A stretch of DNA of 64,000 nucleotides from Phoma sp. XZ068 (GCA_004835665.1 RBKR01000003.1:558001-622000); one strand, 5' to 3'; shown: positions 31,780-43,831, counted from the first letter of the stretch. Notes: generated by a model not told the origin, from the letters alone. A program made the numbers and translations.

Positions 31780-34700
31780 ATGGGCAAGCTTGTGCGCCTC
31801 GAGGTCTTCAGCAAGTCGCCCGCCGCCCAATTGCACCTGCCTCCCGCTGACCAGCGCAGACTTCAAGTCCTACCGCGGACGCCACACGCTGCTCTTCGCC
31901 GACTCGTACTTCACCTCCATCATCGGGCCCAATGGCTCCGGCAAGTCGAACAGCATGGACGCCATCTCCTTTGTCCTGGGCGTGCGCTCGTCGCAGCTGC
32001 GCTCGGACAAGCTGCAGGACATGGTCTACCGCGGCCGCATCATCCGCGAGGCCAGGATCAACGCCGACGGCACCGCCACCGAGGGCGACGCGAACGGCGA
32101 CACGCAGGAGAACGGCGACACCCAGTCCAGCACCCAGACCGAGAACCCCCAGCACGCCTGGGTCAAGGCCGTCTACGAGGACGACGCCGAGCAGGAGCAC
32201 GAGTGGCAGCGCACCATCACCGCCTCGGGCGCCAGCGAGTACCGCATCAACCGCCGCCAGGTCACCGCCAAGGAGTACAACGACGCCCTCGAAGAGCACA
32301 GCATCCTGGTCAAGGCCCGCAACTTCCTCGTCTTCCAGGGCGACGTCGAGAAGATTGCCACCATGGCACCAGACAAGCTGACCGAGCAGGTCGAGCGCAT
32401 CTCCGGCTCGCTCGAGAGCAAGCCCGACTATGACCGCCTCAAGGCCGAGTCCGAGGCCGCCACCGAGGACAACGCAAAGCACCTGCACGAGCGCCGCGGC
32501 ATCAACGGCGAGCTCAAGACCTACCAGGAGCAAAAGGCCGAGGCCGACGAGTACGAGCGCAAGCTGGCCGAGCGCGACGAAGCCGTCGTCACAAAGACCC
32601 TGTGGAAGCTGTTCCTCTACCAACAGACCATGGAAAAGGCCCGCACCAAGATTGCCTCGCACCAGGAGGAGCTCAAGGAGCACAAGCGGAGTGTTGAAAA
32701 GTACCACACAAAGCACGAGCAGGAGCGGCAGGCCGAAGCCAAGGCCAAGCGCGACGTGAACAAGACGGACCGCACCATCAAGGACAAGGAGAAGCAGATC
32801 GAGGACACCACCAACGAGCTGGCTCCCGTTGAGGAGACCATCCGTCTGCTCAACAACCAGCGCCAGAAGAACGACTCCGTGCTTGCCGACCTCAAAAAGA
32901 AGCGGGATACTGAAGCACAGCAGGTGCAGAAGATCAAAAAGGACCTCGATCTAGTGCAGAAAGCCGAGAAGAAGTGGGAGGATGAGTTCAGGGCTGCCTC
33001 CCAGCGGCAGGGCCGTGAGCTTTCGCAGCAAGACCTCCAGGAGTACAACCAGCTCCGTGGGGAGGTTGTCAAGCGCACCCACGCAGACCAGATGCAGATT
33101 GACCGTCTGAAGAGGGAAGTAGACACAGACCGCGACCACGTCAGGAACCTGCAGCAGAGCGTCGACACCCACGAAAAGGCCGTCGAGAGGTTGACCGTAG
33201 AAATCAGCCGTCTCGAAGACCGGCAAAAGGAGCAAAAGTCACAGATCAAGGAGCTCGACGCAGCGAGGAGTGCCAAACAAAAGGAGCTGGACAAACTCCG
33301 CTCAGATCGCCGACAGCTAGAGCTGACCTACCAGGAGAAGAATCAAATGCTGCAAGAGTCTGCGACCCAACTCAGCATCGTCGAGGGCAGCCGGCGCGAA
33401 TCGCGAAAGCAGCAAGAAGCCCGCAAGGCCATTGAGCGGCTCCGCGTGCGACTGGGACCTGAGAAGGTGCACGGCCGGTACAGAGACCTCATCACAGCCA
33501 AGCAGGCCAAATACCGCAAGGCCATGGGCCGAGTCCTGGGACCTCAAATGGAGACTGTCATTGTCGATACAGAAGCGACTGCCAAAGAGTGTATCGCCTA
33601 TCTCAAGCAGGAGCGCATCGGTATCATGTCTTTTGATCCGCTCGACTCGATCCAGATCAAGGCTGTCGATTCGCAGCTAAAGGGCATGCACAAGGGCATG
33701 CGCCTCGCCATTGACTGCATCAACTACGAGCCCAAGCACGAGCGAGCCATGACCGCTGCGTGTGGCAACACCATGATTTGTGACACCGAGAAGATCGCAA
33801 AGGAGCTGAGATACGAGCGCCGTGTACAAGCCAAGGCGGTAACGCTCGACGGCCGTGTCATCAGCAAGGGCGGCACCCAAACTGGTGGTGAGCTGGACCG
33901 AGATGACGATGGTGGCGAGCAGGCGTGGGACGAGAAGTCATACCAGACACTTCGTGACCGCGTCGACTCAATACAGAAGGAGCTGGCCAATCTGCCCAAA
34001 CTCGAGAGCTCTCGACAGCAAGAGCAAACCATCGAGGCTGAGCTGCTGGATCTGACCGACCAGGTCAGGCGCGCAACAGACGAAACCAGGGCTCTCACTC
34101 GCAACATCGACAGTCTAAAGAAGGAGCTGACACATCACAAGAGCGAGCTCAGGGGCGTACGGCCGAACTTTGACCAGCAGACACAACGACTGCGAAACCG
34201 AGAGGCTGAACTCAAGGGCTTCCAAGACTCAGTCAACCAAGTCACTGACAGCGTCTTCGCTGCCTTCTGCCAGAGACTCGGATACGCATCGATCCGCGAC
34301 TACGAAGATCAGCAGGGCACCGTCCAGCAGGAGGCTGCAGAGAAGCGTCTCGAGTTCACCCGACAGCGCAGCAAGCTCTCGTTCCTGCTCAAGCAGCTCG
34401 AGTCGTCGCTGCAAGGTATCGAGGACCGCCTTGCACAGGCCGAGGGCAAGATCAAGCGCATCGACGAACAACTCGCAGAGCACCAGGAGAAGCAAGAGGA
34501 GCTGCAGAACGCGAGAGATGTGCTGCAGGCTGAGCTCGAGGAACTGCAAGAGAAGCGAGAAGCGCTTGAAGAGAAGCTCACAGAACGAGCCCTCGCCGTA
34601 AAAGAAGCACGCCGCATCCTCGACCAGCGGAACGAGAAGGTCAAGAAGGTGCTGAGGGAGGTCGACAGCGAAGAAGCCAAGATCAAGACGAGCGCAACGA

Positions 34701-35741
34701 ACCGCTACAACACACTCAAGGAATGCAGAGTGAACGAGATCAAGATCCCACTCACCCCCGATTCCAACCCGCTCACCTCGCTGCCGATGACAGACCTGCC
34801 TCGCCCAGACGCCGACTCGATGGATGTTGACGAGGATCCCGACAGCACCCAGATCCAGCAGCCCGAGGTAGACGACTACGGCATTGAGGTCGACTTTGAG
34901 GAGCTGGAAGAAGAGCTCCGAACCGAGCTTCTCGAGCTCCTCGAAACCGCAGACTCGGACGACGACAAGGTCCAATCCGCACTCCTCTCCTCCCTCCGCG
35001 CTACAGAGTCCCGCCTCACCGACACCATCACCCGCCTCGAAACCGACATCTCCAAGGCCACCCCCAATATGCGCGCAGGCGAGCGCCTCGCCGCCACAGA
35101 AGCGCGTCTCGCCACCGTCGACGCCGAATTCGCCGCAACCCGCAAGCGCGCGGCCGCCGCAAAGAAGGCCTTTGAGGAAGTCAAACAGCGCCGCTACGAC
35201 CTCTTCATGAAAGCCTTCAACCACATCAGCGAAAACATCGGCGGCACCTACAAAGACCTCACAAAGTCCCCCGCCTTCCCGCTCGGCGGCCAAGCCTACC
35301 TCGACATGGAAGACAGCACAGAGCCCTACCTCGCAGGCCTGAAATACCACGCCATGCCCCCCCTCAAACGCTTCCGCGACATGGAGCACCTCTCCGGCGG
35401 CGAGAAAACCATCGCCGCGCTGGCCCTGCTCTTCGCAATCCACAGCTACCAACCCAGTCCGTTCTTCGTGCTAGACGAAGTCGACGCCGCGCTTGATAAC
35501 GTGAACGTCAGCCGTGTCGCGAAATATGTCCGCGAGCACGCGAGTCCAGGCATGCAGTTCATTGTTATTAGTCTCAAGGCAGGGTTTTTCCAGGAGAGCG
35601 AGACGTTGGTGGGTGTGATGCGCGATCAGAGTAAGATGACGAGCAAGTATTTGAGTTTGGATGTGAGTTTTCCTTTTCCTTTGACGTTGACGTGTGTGAG
35701 ATTGTTGCTAATAGGTGTAGTTAAGGAAGTATCCTGCGTGA
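31780..35741 (+). CDS. SMC1: Cohesin subunit SMC1 (1284 aa, 3 exons)
   Basis: Exons are 31780-31810, 31860-35662 and 35721-35741. The first 31 nt encode MGKLVRLEVF and split the codon of Asn11; the intron is 49 nt with a GC donor (GCAAGT...CGCAG). The last intron is 58 nt, after which Leu-Arg-Lys-Tyr-Pro-Ala ends the protein, close to the usual SMC1 C-terminus. Walker A is GPNGSGKSN (33-41), the ABC signature LSGGEKT lies near 1188 and Walker B FFVLDEVDAALDN near 1212. Two long coiled coils flank a hinge at about 537-690 (VHGRYRDL to SKGGTQTGGE). SMC1 pairs with SMC3 and kleisin to form the cohesin ring that holds sister chromatids and shapes loops. The single huge exon also reads through 35742-36019 if the last intron is ignored; that tail has no family features. 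Confidence 0.97.
31811..31859 (+). other. GC-AG intron in SMC1
   Basis: Donor GCAAGT, branch-like GCTGACC and acceptor CGCAG, 49 nt. Splicing restores the family sequence LEVFNFKSYRGRH; the unspliced frame does not. Confidence 0.85.
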
Positions 35742-35869
35742 GTGGGGGATGGAGGAGTAGGGTGAGGATGGCGGTGGATGGGTGTGAGGACGTGTGTGGA
35801 GCGAATGATACGATAGGTTTGCGTGTGGATGCGTCACGTTCTACTGCTGCTGTGCTGCTTCTTCGAGAA

Positions 35870-35884
35870 ATGATGATGATGATG
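35870..35884 (+). repeat. (ATG)5 microsatellite
   Basis: Five perfect ATG units. Confidence 0.85.
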
Positions 35885-35912
35885 TGTATAATACATGCAA
35901 TTCCATCTTCCA

Positions 35913-35937
35913 CAATCCAATCCAATCCAATCCAATC
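35913..35937 (+). repeat. (CAATC)5 pentanucleotide microsatellite
   Basis: Five perfect CAATC units. Confidence 0.85.
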
Positions 35938-36059
35938 CCATCCCCATCTGCGCTATGCAAAACAACCGTACAATCGTCCACACCATGCCATCGGTATAAA
36001 TACAACCAAAATATCGTAACACCTCCACCTCCACACACTATCAAACACAAACACATCCA

Positions 36060-37541
36060 TCAACTCCGTTCATACTCCTCCCCCTCCTCATCCTCGCCAT
36101 CATAATACAGCTCCCCATCCTCCACCTCCCCATACCCAAAAACACTCCTATACAGCCTCTCACCCAACCCCTTCTTCTGTGCCATCGCCAACACCATAAC
36201 AATGGGTAGATGCCACACACTTGCCCAAAACAAGCCCCTCGCAGTCCCCTTGTACCCATCATGCTTCCAGAATTCCCACGCCTTGTATGCCATCCACGCA
36301 TTGACTACAGAGCTAGTAGCGATATAAGACGGGTCGGTAATACCAGTGAGACTGAGACCGATACAAACAGGGAACATGAGGAGGGCATACCTCAGCGCAA
36401 CACGGCCATTCATCCGCGGATTAACCCACGCCAACATCCGGTATCCCGCGCTGCGATATTCATCCCGGATAGACCAGGACAGGGAATTAAAGTGCGGGAA
36501 CTGCCATGCGAATAGTAACGCTGCACATAACCAACCGCCCACGCTCCCAGCCCCGAATAAAAGTTCGCTGAATGTCCCGTCGTGTGCGTACTGCGATGCT
36601 GCTGCCGTCCAGCCCATTAGTGGAGGGAGACCGCCGACGACGGCACCAATCCAGGTGTTGAGCACGGAGATGCGTTTTAGCGGGGTGTAGATCCCAGCGT
36701 AGAGAAGGATGTTTGCGGCGCCGAGGAAGGCGGTGGTGGGGTTGACGCCAAAGTACAGAGCTGCTGTGCCGACGAGGCCGCATGTCACGGCGAAGACGGT
36801 GGCGCCGCGGGTGGAGATTAATTTCCGTACGAGGGGGCGGTTGCGCGTGCGGCTCATTTGGGCGTCGTATTTGGGCTCCATGAGCATGTTGAAGGCGTTT
36901 GCCGAGGCGGAGCAGAGCGCGGTGCCGGTTGTGAGGAAGAGGAGGGTGAGTGCTGAGAGGCTGGGGGTGGCGGTTGCGGCGGTGCTGAGGAGCTGCGGGA
37001 CGGGGTAGAGCGAGTATGTTGCGGTTGCGGTGAGGACGACGAGGAAGGAGAGGCGCGGTTTCGAGAGCGAGAGGTAGGTGAAGAAGAGGCGCTTGAGGGA
37101 TGTCTGCGTGGTGGCTAGGTCGGCGAGGCGGGCAGAGGCGTCGAGGGGAATTGGGTAGGCTTCGCTGCCTTCGGGGGGAGGAGATTGTGCGGCGAGTTCT
37201 TTGGCGCGCTTCCGCCGTCGGTGGGGGAGCACCTCTTGCGATGATGTTGTGGTGGTGGGCGCATCTTGTGTATTCGCCTTGACAGATGCAATTGAGCTCT
37301 GCAGCTCCCTCCTCGACTGCCAGAAACTATCCTTCAACAACGAGTTCTTTCCGAAGAAGTCCTTGCTGAACGAGTTCCGACTCTTGCCCACGGCTACCGC
37401 GCCAGATCTATATGGTGAGTTGCTCGAGAAGGCCTGTCGCAGAGGCGTCGGCGTCGGCGCCAGCTTCCGCCAGCACTGCAGACATACTGTGTTCGCATCG
37501 CGGCCGGCAATCGCTCGTGGCAGCCCCGGTCGAAGGCTCAT
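36060..37541 (-). CDS. COX10: Protoheme IX farnesyltransferase, mitochondrial (493 aa)
   Basis: Single exon from the ATG at 37541. The first about 100 residues are Arg/Ser/Ala-rich with few acids, as in a mitochondrial presequence. The UbiA-type prenyltransferase core starts near residue 155 (LSLSKPRLSFLVVLTATATY). Motif one is NAFNMLMEPKYDAQMSRTRN (215-234), whose acidic residues bind Mg-diphosphate, followed by RPL. Next come YTPLKR, about eight further membrane helices and WQFPHFNSLSW. COX10 adds a farnesyl group to heme B to make heme O, the precursor of heme A of cytochrome c oxidase, in the inner mitochondrial membrane. The C-terminus ends in an acidic tail rich in Asp/Glu. The 3' end is convergent with SMC1. 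Confidence 0.95.
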   Translation of the reverse strand: MSLRPGLPRAIAGRDANTVCLQCWRKLAPTPTPLRQAFSSNSPYRSGAVAVGKSRNSFSKDFFGKNSLLKDSFWQSRRELQSSIASVKANTQDAPTTTTSSQEVLPHRRRKRAKELAAQSPPPEGSEAYPIPLDASARLADLATTQTSLKRLFFTYLSLSKPRLSFLVVLTATATYSLYPVPQLLSTAATATPSLSALTLLFLTTGTALCSASANAFNMLMEPKYDAQMSRTRNRPLVRKLISTRGATVFAVTCGLVGTAALYFGVNPTTAFLGAANILLYAGIYTPLKRISVLNTWIGAVVGGLPPLMGWTAAASQYAHDGTFSELLFGAGSVGGWLCAALLFAWQFPHFNSLSWSIRDEYRSAGYRMLAWVNPRMNGRVALRYALLMFPVCIGLSLTGITDPSYIATSSVVNAWMAYKAWEFWKHDGYKGTARGLFWASVWHLPIVMVLAMAQKKGLGERLYRSVFGYGEVEDGELYYDGEDEEGEEYERS

Positions 37542-37852
37542 GGCGGCATGTGGAGTTGCTGCGCGTCACGGTCATGCCATACTTTTCCGTCATGCACTGC
37601 TCCAGCGCCAAGCCAGATAGCGCCGACGCCGACGCCGACGCCGACTGTCGTCCAGTGAGCATTCCAAGATTATGCAGACAGAACAACGTGAACAAACAAT
37701 GTTTATAATTCTAGACCGCATGGGCTATTATACATCTAAGCAGGCCGGGAAAGCGGCCTTTGAGGACCTCCCTAGGCCTGAGATCAATGCAGACGAATCA
37801 TGCAAGAAGGGTACTACATTCAATGCTCCCTTCCGTAGTCACCACCGCACCT
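37542..37852. other. Spacer between COX10 start and RPN2 end
   Basis: COX10 promoter and RPN2 3' region in 311 bp, including four perfect GCCGAC units at 37622-37645. No gene. Confidence 0.6.
37622..37645 (+). repeat. (GCCGAC)4 hexanucleotide repeat
   Basis: Four perfect units about 80 bp upstream of the COX10 start. Confidence 0.85.
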
Positions 37853-40800
37853 CTACTCGCTATCGTTGGGGTTTGTGTCCGACTCGTACTCAAAGTCCCC
37901 GGGAAGCGATGCTTCCTCATCACCCTCCTCCACCAGGTTGTCTGTTGTAGGCCCAGGCGACTCAGCCTCGGCAACGCCTTCAAGGGCCTGTTCGCCAGAC
38001 GACCCTGCAGCTCCTGTGGTAGGTGCCGGCGCCGCCTTCTTGACCTTGAGCTCGAGCAGCTCCTTGGGCTCCGAAGGCCTTGTGTCTGTGAGAAGAATCA
38101 CTCCGAGGGTTGGCTGTATACGGATTAGCGTTGTTAAAATCGAGTGACTTCAATGAACTGACCTTCTTGACTGGAATGAAGCGGTCCCCAGGGAATGTCA
38201 TGTACTTCACCTGGGGTGGCAGGACACGCGACATGTTCTCCAGCTCGTAGCCAACCTTCTCCTTCTCCGCCTTCTTCTTCGGCGACTCTGTGGCCTCCTT
38301 CTCATCGTCTTTCTTCTCGTCATCGACCTCCATCTTGTCGTCATCGGCAGGCTTGGGCGTGGTAGGTGTCTGGTCGACGTCCATGCTCTCCCTACGACGC
38401 TGGCGCTCCTTGACCATCCTTCGGCGCTTATCCTGCGCTGTTGTGGACAGCACAGCCGTCTTGATCTTCTCGGGCGCCTCTTCAGCCTTGATCTCGGTCT
38501 CCGGTGGGTAGTCGAACATGCTTGGCCGCGTGTTGCTGAAGTACTTGAACGAGGGGATCTGGAGGTCCTGGTCGACACCAATGATGGCAGTCGGTGTGAA
38601 GCTGAGCGACAGGAAGTGTGTCAGGGGGAACCAGTACCAGTACTGTGTGAAAACGGCCATACCGACAATGGCTGCCATGTTGAGGTTACCAGTCGGTGTC
38701 TGCAGTCCGATTGTGCAGTTGCGGCCTCCAGCATCGATGATACCCAGCGCAAGCGCGCAACCCATCTTAGCCATGGCGTCTTCGTGGCGGTCGCCGATGA
38801 TCTTGGTAAGCTGCTTCCTGATCGATGCAACCTTGGGGTTCATAGCCTCGTTCTGCTGTACCATGATCATGGCAAGCGCGATCAACGCACCCTGTCGAAC
38901 GAAGTCGGTGGAGTCCTTCATCATGGGCTCCAGCAGGTCGACTGCCTCGGGAAGACCGGTACCGGCACATGCGATACCAAGAGCCATGGTAGCTCCGTAA
39001 CGGACGTGTGGGTTGTAGGACTCGGAGAGGAGCTCAACCATGCGGGGAACGCTTCCAGGCTTCCTGAACAGCACGAAACCTAAGCTCATGACTGCTACTC
39101 GGCGCACATCATCGCTAACATCGCTAACGGCAACGTGCAATAACCTGCGGACGGCCTTGTTGCTGCCGGTACCACAGTACGCCAGGGCGATGGTCATGAT
39201 ACCTCCGTAACGCAGAGTCGGGTCCGGGTCATCAAGCAGACCGTTGATAAGCTCATCGGCAGCTTCTTGGCGGGCGTACATGATGAGCGCCATACCCATG
39301 GCAAGACCGCGAACAATCTTCTCGTGCTGTGTGTCGTGTGCGTACTGGATCATGTCCTCCAGAGCCTTGATGCTACCTGTGCCAAGCATGACCAGACCCA
39401 TGGAGAGACCAACAGCCTCACCGTTGATGGCAGAGTCAGTGTACAGAACGCTCTTGAAGGCATCGAAGATCTCCTCGGATCCGGTAGCCATACCGGCGAC
39501 ACCAACACCCAGCGCACCACCGTGCTGAATGACCTCCTCAGAGGCATTCTGGAACTGCTTGACGAGGTAGTCCAGAACGTTGCTGCCGTGGTTGGCGTAG
39601 ATCAGACCAAGAGCGTACAGAGATCCACCCTGCTCGTAGTGAGAGCCGGATGAGACAGCATCCTTCGGCAGGTATGGGTCCAGCAGCTTCTGGCCTTGTG
39701 TGATGTTACCGCGGTGGATGACACCGAGAGCAGCGGTTGCCGAGAACTTCGACCAGTTGACCGCCTTGCCCAACCAGTCCAAGTTCTCGCGGAAGAATGT
39801 GTCGTTTGTGGTACCGGCGTTCATGAACGCGTTCGCGAACGTAACGCTGCTGTGGAAGATCGAGCTTCGTGCCTCGAGGCTATCGCGGATCTTGTTGAGG
39901 ACAGACTTGTCTGTGTGGTTATTCCTGTAGAGGAACTCAAGGTTCAACTCGATGCTCTTGGTTCCGCGAAGGATGTGGCGTACGGAGCTGTAGGCTTTGC
40001 TGTGTTCGTCACTGCCAGACTTCTTCGAGCGAGACGGCAGATCCGAGACGTTGCTTGTATCTGCGCCTGCAAGCAGCGAGTCGGACTCCTTTGCCTCAGT
40101 GTCGTCGTTGGCAGAGGGCTTCGACTCCTGATCCTCCTCCTCTGACTCGGGCAAGTCGGCCATAACCTTCGCAAGGAACTCCTGGGTGCCGTTCTCGTAC
40201 AGGTCGAAGGAGATTTGGTAGGCGGTCGCGAGCGACTTGTCATCGCCCTGTTCCACCAACTGTCGGACGAGCTTCGAGGCTAGCGAGTGCTGGTCGAGGT
40301 ACGTGACACACTTGGCGATGGAGAAGTAGTCAGGGTTAGGGATCTCGTTATCGTTGAGCAGGTCGAGAATAAGGCGGAGGATCTGTTAAAGTTAGCTGGC
40401 TGCCGCAACTGTCTCCGTCTGAATCTTGACGTACTTCGTTCCTTAGTCCGCGCTCCTGCACAACGTTCATGCAGATGTCGAGGACGTAGTCCATCAGCTC
40501 CTCGCTCTTAGTAGAGGCGCCCGTTGCTGGCTTCTTGCCGGACTTCTTCTTCTCATCCTGGCTTGCTCGGAGGATCGACGCGCGCAGGACATCCAGATTC
40601 CGTGCCTCGATTGCAATGCCCACAACCTGCTTGTAGTCACCGCTCTCGTAGCAGCTCTCGAATATCCGCCGTATCGTAGCCTGCAGGTTCTTCTGGACGT
40701 TCCTCTGCAAGATCATGGGCGAGGGATGTGCTCCAGCCACGCCAGCATTGCCACCGCCGGGAGTTGTGGGGTCGAATGTGCTCGAGTCCTCGCGGGAAAG

Positions 40801-41480
40801 CAGCGACTTCGAAGGCAGCGCAGATTGCGAGAAGGGTGTGATGGGCGAGGCTAAGCTAGCTGAGGTGCTTGCAGCCCCTGCCGAGCTTCCAGGAAACGAT
40901 GTGCTCAGCTGCGGGGGCGCCTGGTTTGCCTTGCTGACAGGGGCCGGTGGGTTGTGGAGAGCGGACATGGCGATGTATGTGTCGACGCATTTCGCTGGAA
41001 CAAGCAGTTAGCCGCCGAAGCTTCTGTGAAGCATTCTAGACTGAAAACGCAGAATGCTAGACAGCGTTGCAGCCTGCACTGATCGTGCCTACTTACCTAG
41101 TATTGTCTCCTCAAATTCACCAGCCTTGTGGATGTCCAGGAGCTTGCCAGCACCCAGCGCAAAGACCATGCTCTCGTTGTACTCTTGCAGCTGGTAGTAG
41201 ACCTTTGCTGCCACAAGCGCGGCGAGTTCTCGCTCGGGGAACGACTCATCTTCGAAGAGGGCCTCACTATGACGCACACGTTAGTAGCTGAGACTGAAAC
41301 AGGTACTGCGGGCAGCAGGCGGAGTGAGTAGAGCCCTTACATCTGACTGACGGAGCCCGCGACTTCTGGCCACAGCAGATCGATCTGGTCGTTCAACTGG
41401 TGCAGCGCGAATGACCGCAGAGCTGGGTCGGGCTCTGAGAGGAATCCAACGACACCGGCAGCTGAGGTGAGGCCAACCAT
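37853..41480 (-). CDS. RPN2: 26S proteasome regulatory subunit RPN2 (1116 aa, 5 exons)
   Basis: Exons are 41480-41341, 41266-41097, 40994-40435, 40382-38163 and 38113-37853; introns are 74, 102, 52 and 49 nt, all GT-AG and in phase. The N-terminus (GVVGFLSEPDPALRSFALHQ, LNDQIDLLWPEV) and the helical hairpin domain fit Rpn2/PSMD1. The centre carries the tandem proteasome/cyclosome repeats, such as GLIYANHGSNVLDYL, GLSMGLVMLGTGS, RYGGIMTIALAYCGTGSNKA and RYGATMALGIACAGTG, which form the toroid. A charged Lys/Glu-rich insert lies at about residues 915-985. The C-terminal domain ends in an acidic tail (SLPGDFEYESDTNPNDSE). Rpn2 is the non-ATPase scaffold of the 19S base that binds Rpn13. Length matches fungal orthologues. 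Confidence 0.96.
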
Positions 41481-42194
41481 GGTGACGGGAGGGGCAGATG
41501 GCGGTTGTGGTGCTGAAGCTGAGGCTGTCCCCGCGGCGTTGGTGAGAGGTGTGTTGATTGCGGAAGGAAGTGGAAGGCGATGGAGCTATGTGGCGGCGCC
41601 TGCAAGGACTGCAGCGGTCAACGAAGACGTAGGGGGGATGCAGCGCAGACTGGGTCGTACGTGCTGCGCAGTGAAGGAAGGACGGGAAAGAGGGGAGTCG
41701 CGGGTGATGGGGTTGGCGTGAGCCGTGGTGGTGTTGTATTCGACGTTGGACGTGACGGCCGAAACACAGCACAGAGCTTCCGAGAGGCAAACCAGCCGCC
41801 GATGACCTAATCCCCTTCTCACATGCGCAACGCACGCGATAAGCTTCGGCTCTCCAACAAAAGTCACACAAGATTATTGCTTGTGTTTGACATCTTCACA
41901 CATTCACAATGCACCAACAATAGAGACTATCATACAAGGAGTGACCCTGCCGCCGCAATGCTTGGCTTGGCGTTGTTGAATACCTCAGGCATTGTTGTCC
42001 AGGCAGCTGAGCTCCACGTTTCACTTCACGGAGCAGATAGAAAGCTAGATAATCGATGTGGACTGCAACAAAATGTTGCTGTCAAAATGGGTATCTTATT
42101 GTAACTCGTTGAACTCCGCTCCCTATGCTGCATTCCACCCGGACACAAACGCCGTATTAACACCGTGATAATCACACATCCGCTCCACTGCAGC
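41481..42194. other. Intergenic, 0.7 kb (RPN2 promoter / CET1 3' side)
   Basis: Nothing recognised beyond the RPN2 upstream region. I did not find a clear GGTGGCAAA proteasome element. Confidence 0.5.
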
Positions 42195-43502
42195 CTAAGC
42201 CGAACCTTGAGGCGTGATCTCCCGTGACAGAACGCGCAGGTTGTTGAGCATGCCGTTGATCAAGGGCTCGAAGCTGTTGACCTCCTTCCTCCGCACCTTG
42301 TCTGATTCGTTTAACAACACGGCCGAATCGAGTTCCAGCTCGAGCTCGTGGTTCTTGCTCGGCCCTTGCACCACCTGTGTCAAGTCGACCTGATATGCGC
42401 CGAGCCACGAGTAGGACATGCGGTCTTTCTGGCGCTGCATGGTTTGCAATGTCTCTCCCGCATCGACGCTGGGTTCCAAGTCCTCGACCGCTCCAGGGTA
42501 ATTGATTTCGAGGTTGATGCCGATACGGTAGTCCCATTCGGTTTGCGGGGAGCTGATTTCGAGGTTGGCAATGCGGAGCTTGATGATCTTGCGGAGAACA
42601 CTGCCCGTCTTTGCGTCCTTGGAGACGCGGACTCTCTCCCTCCGCTTTGCTTGCGCGACCATGATTCGTATTGTGGGAGGGAGATTGTCGAACCCCTGCT
42701 GGCTGAGCTCGTAGAATTGGTCGATCTCCTTGGTATGGTGGTATTTGATTTCCGGGCGTTTGTTCCCAGACGCGGGAGCAGAGCGCTGGACCTGGCCATT
42801 CAGATACATATTCATGCGCTTGTGCTGCTCCATCGTCATCGTACTCTCAAACTTGACGTCCAGGTTGTCATTCTTCCGAAGCACGCACTCTGTATCGTGA
42901 AAGCCGCGCATACGGCTCGGTGGCATGGTGTGCTTGTCAATGATCTGACCCCAGCGCGCTTCGACCTCGAGTTGTGTGTTCGGCGACTCTGAAATAGCCT
43001 TGCGCACGAGGTCGTTGTTAACGGCGGTCGTCCAGATGAAGTCGCACACTTTGCGCGAAACGTCATCGTAGACTTGCGCATCATTTGACACAGGTCGCTC
43101 GTACCCGGCGAGCTCGTGGACGGTGTTCGGTGCGGCGGCAGAGGGTGTGGGCGGTGGTCCATTTCGTTGCGCCATAGCTGGAGCCTGGTGTTGCGCCGGG
43201 GGCTGTACAGGCGGCGGAGGCGGTCGGGCTTGCTGGCGCTGTTGTTCTTGCAGTCGCTGGAGCTCCTCGGGAAGCTCCTCGCCTTCTCGGTAGGCCCATA
43301 TCGGCTTGGGTTCGTGTCGCTTGCGCTTGAGCGGCATGGCTCTCGGAGACGGCCCTGGGAGCTTCGACGTTGCGGAAACAGGGCTCGGGTGCGAAACTAC
43401 GTGTGCAATGGAGCTGGACCGGCGCGGTAGCACCAGCCCCTCATCTTGGTTCACTATCGCGGATAAATCCATGGTTGGTGGTGGTAGAGTGTCACGATCC
43501 AT
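42195..43502 (-). CDS. CET1: mRNA-capping enzyme RNA 5'-triphosphatase subunit (435 aa)
   Basis: The frame is open a little further upstream, but the first ATG is at 43502. The N-terminal about 135 residues are Pro/Gln-rich and contain KPIWAYREGEELPEEL, which resembles the conserved segment by which Cet1 binds the guanylyltransferase (WAQKW in yeast). The catalytic triphosphate-tunnel fold follows: LEVEARWGQI (Glu179, Glu181), then KRRERVRV, EWDYRIGINLEINY and HELELEL (Glu386, 388, 390). The paired ExE glutamates are the metal ligands of the fungal/protozoan class. The enzyme removes the gamma-phosphate of nascent pre-mRNA in the nucleus as the first step of capping; this metal-dependent type differs from the cysteine phosphatase of animals. 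Confidence 0.93.
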   Translation of the reverse strand: MDRDTLPPPTMDLSAIVNQDEGLVLPRRSSSIAHVVSHPSPVSATSKLPGPSPRAMPLKRKRHEPKPIWAYREGEELPEELQRLQEQQRQQARPPPPPVQPPAQHQAPAMAQRNGPPPTPSAAAPNTVHELAGYERPVSNDAQVYDDVSRKVCDFIWTTAVNNDLVRKAISESPNTQLEVEARWGQIIDKHTMPPSRMRGFHDTECVLRKNDNLDVKFESTMTMEQHKRMNMYLNGQVQRSAPASGNKRPEIKYHHTKEIDQFYELSQQGFDNLPPTIRIMVAQAKRRERVRVSKDAKTGSVLRKIIKLRIANLEISSPQTEWDYRIGINLEINYPGAVEDLEPSVDAGETLQTMQRQKDRMSYSWLGAYQVDLTQVVQGPSKNHELELELDSAVLLNESDKVRRKEVNSFEPLINGMLNNLRVLSREITPQGSA

Positions 43503-43831
43503 GCCTTGTCTGGGAGTGATTGGAGGCACGACGCTAAGACCCCTTAGTCACCCACGATCTTCCAGCCGCTTTATCTGTAGTCCGGTCTGCTTCTGGTCGC
43601 TCGTGTGAGAAGCCTGTTCGAAAGATTTGTAGTAAGATGGAGTTCAGTGAGTTACGATATTGAATTTGTAGTTTACTTGCAAATGCTAGCGTGTGCACCG
43701 AGCATCATACCAAGTACGCCAAACCGCAAAGGCTCCAACGAGTCATGGAAAGGTATATTTGTTCATTGCAGCGTCATTTCTAATATCATTATAGACACGA
43801 CTCTTTACATTATAGCCGGCTGTCTCTTCCT
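43503..43831. other. Short intergenic between CET1 start and pyruvate kinase end
   Basis: CET1 promoter and pyruvate kinase 3' region. Nothing else recognised. Confidence 0.5.

Larger units (their letters stand above)
35742..36059. other. Short spacer between convergent SMC1 and COX10, with two microsatellites
   Basis: Contains (ATG)5 at 35870-35884 and (CAATC)5 at 35913-35937. No gene. Confidence 0.7.

Noticed and set aside
31396..32433. 345-aa plus-strand frame overlapping the SMC1 start
   Set aside because: Arg/His/Pro-rich off-frame translation of GC-rich DNA.
34229..35452. 407-aa minus-strand frame over SMC1 (and 302 aa at 31808-32716)
   Set aside because: Composition shadows of the SMC1 coding strand; the sense frame has all family motifs.
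35742..36019. In-frame extension of the SMC1 reading frame past its last intron
   Set aside because: Splicing at 35663-35720 restores the usual SMC1 C-terminus; the extension is low-complexity and includes microsatellite-coded repeats.
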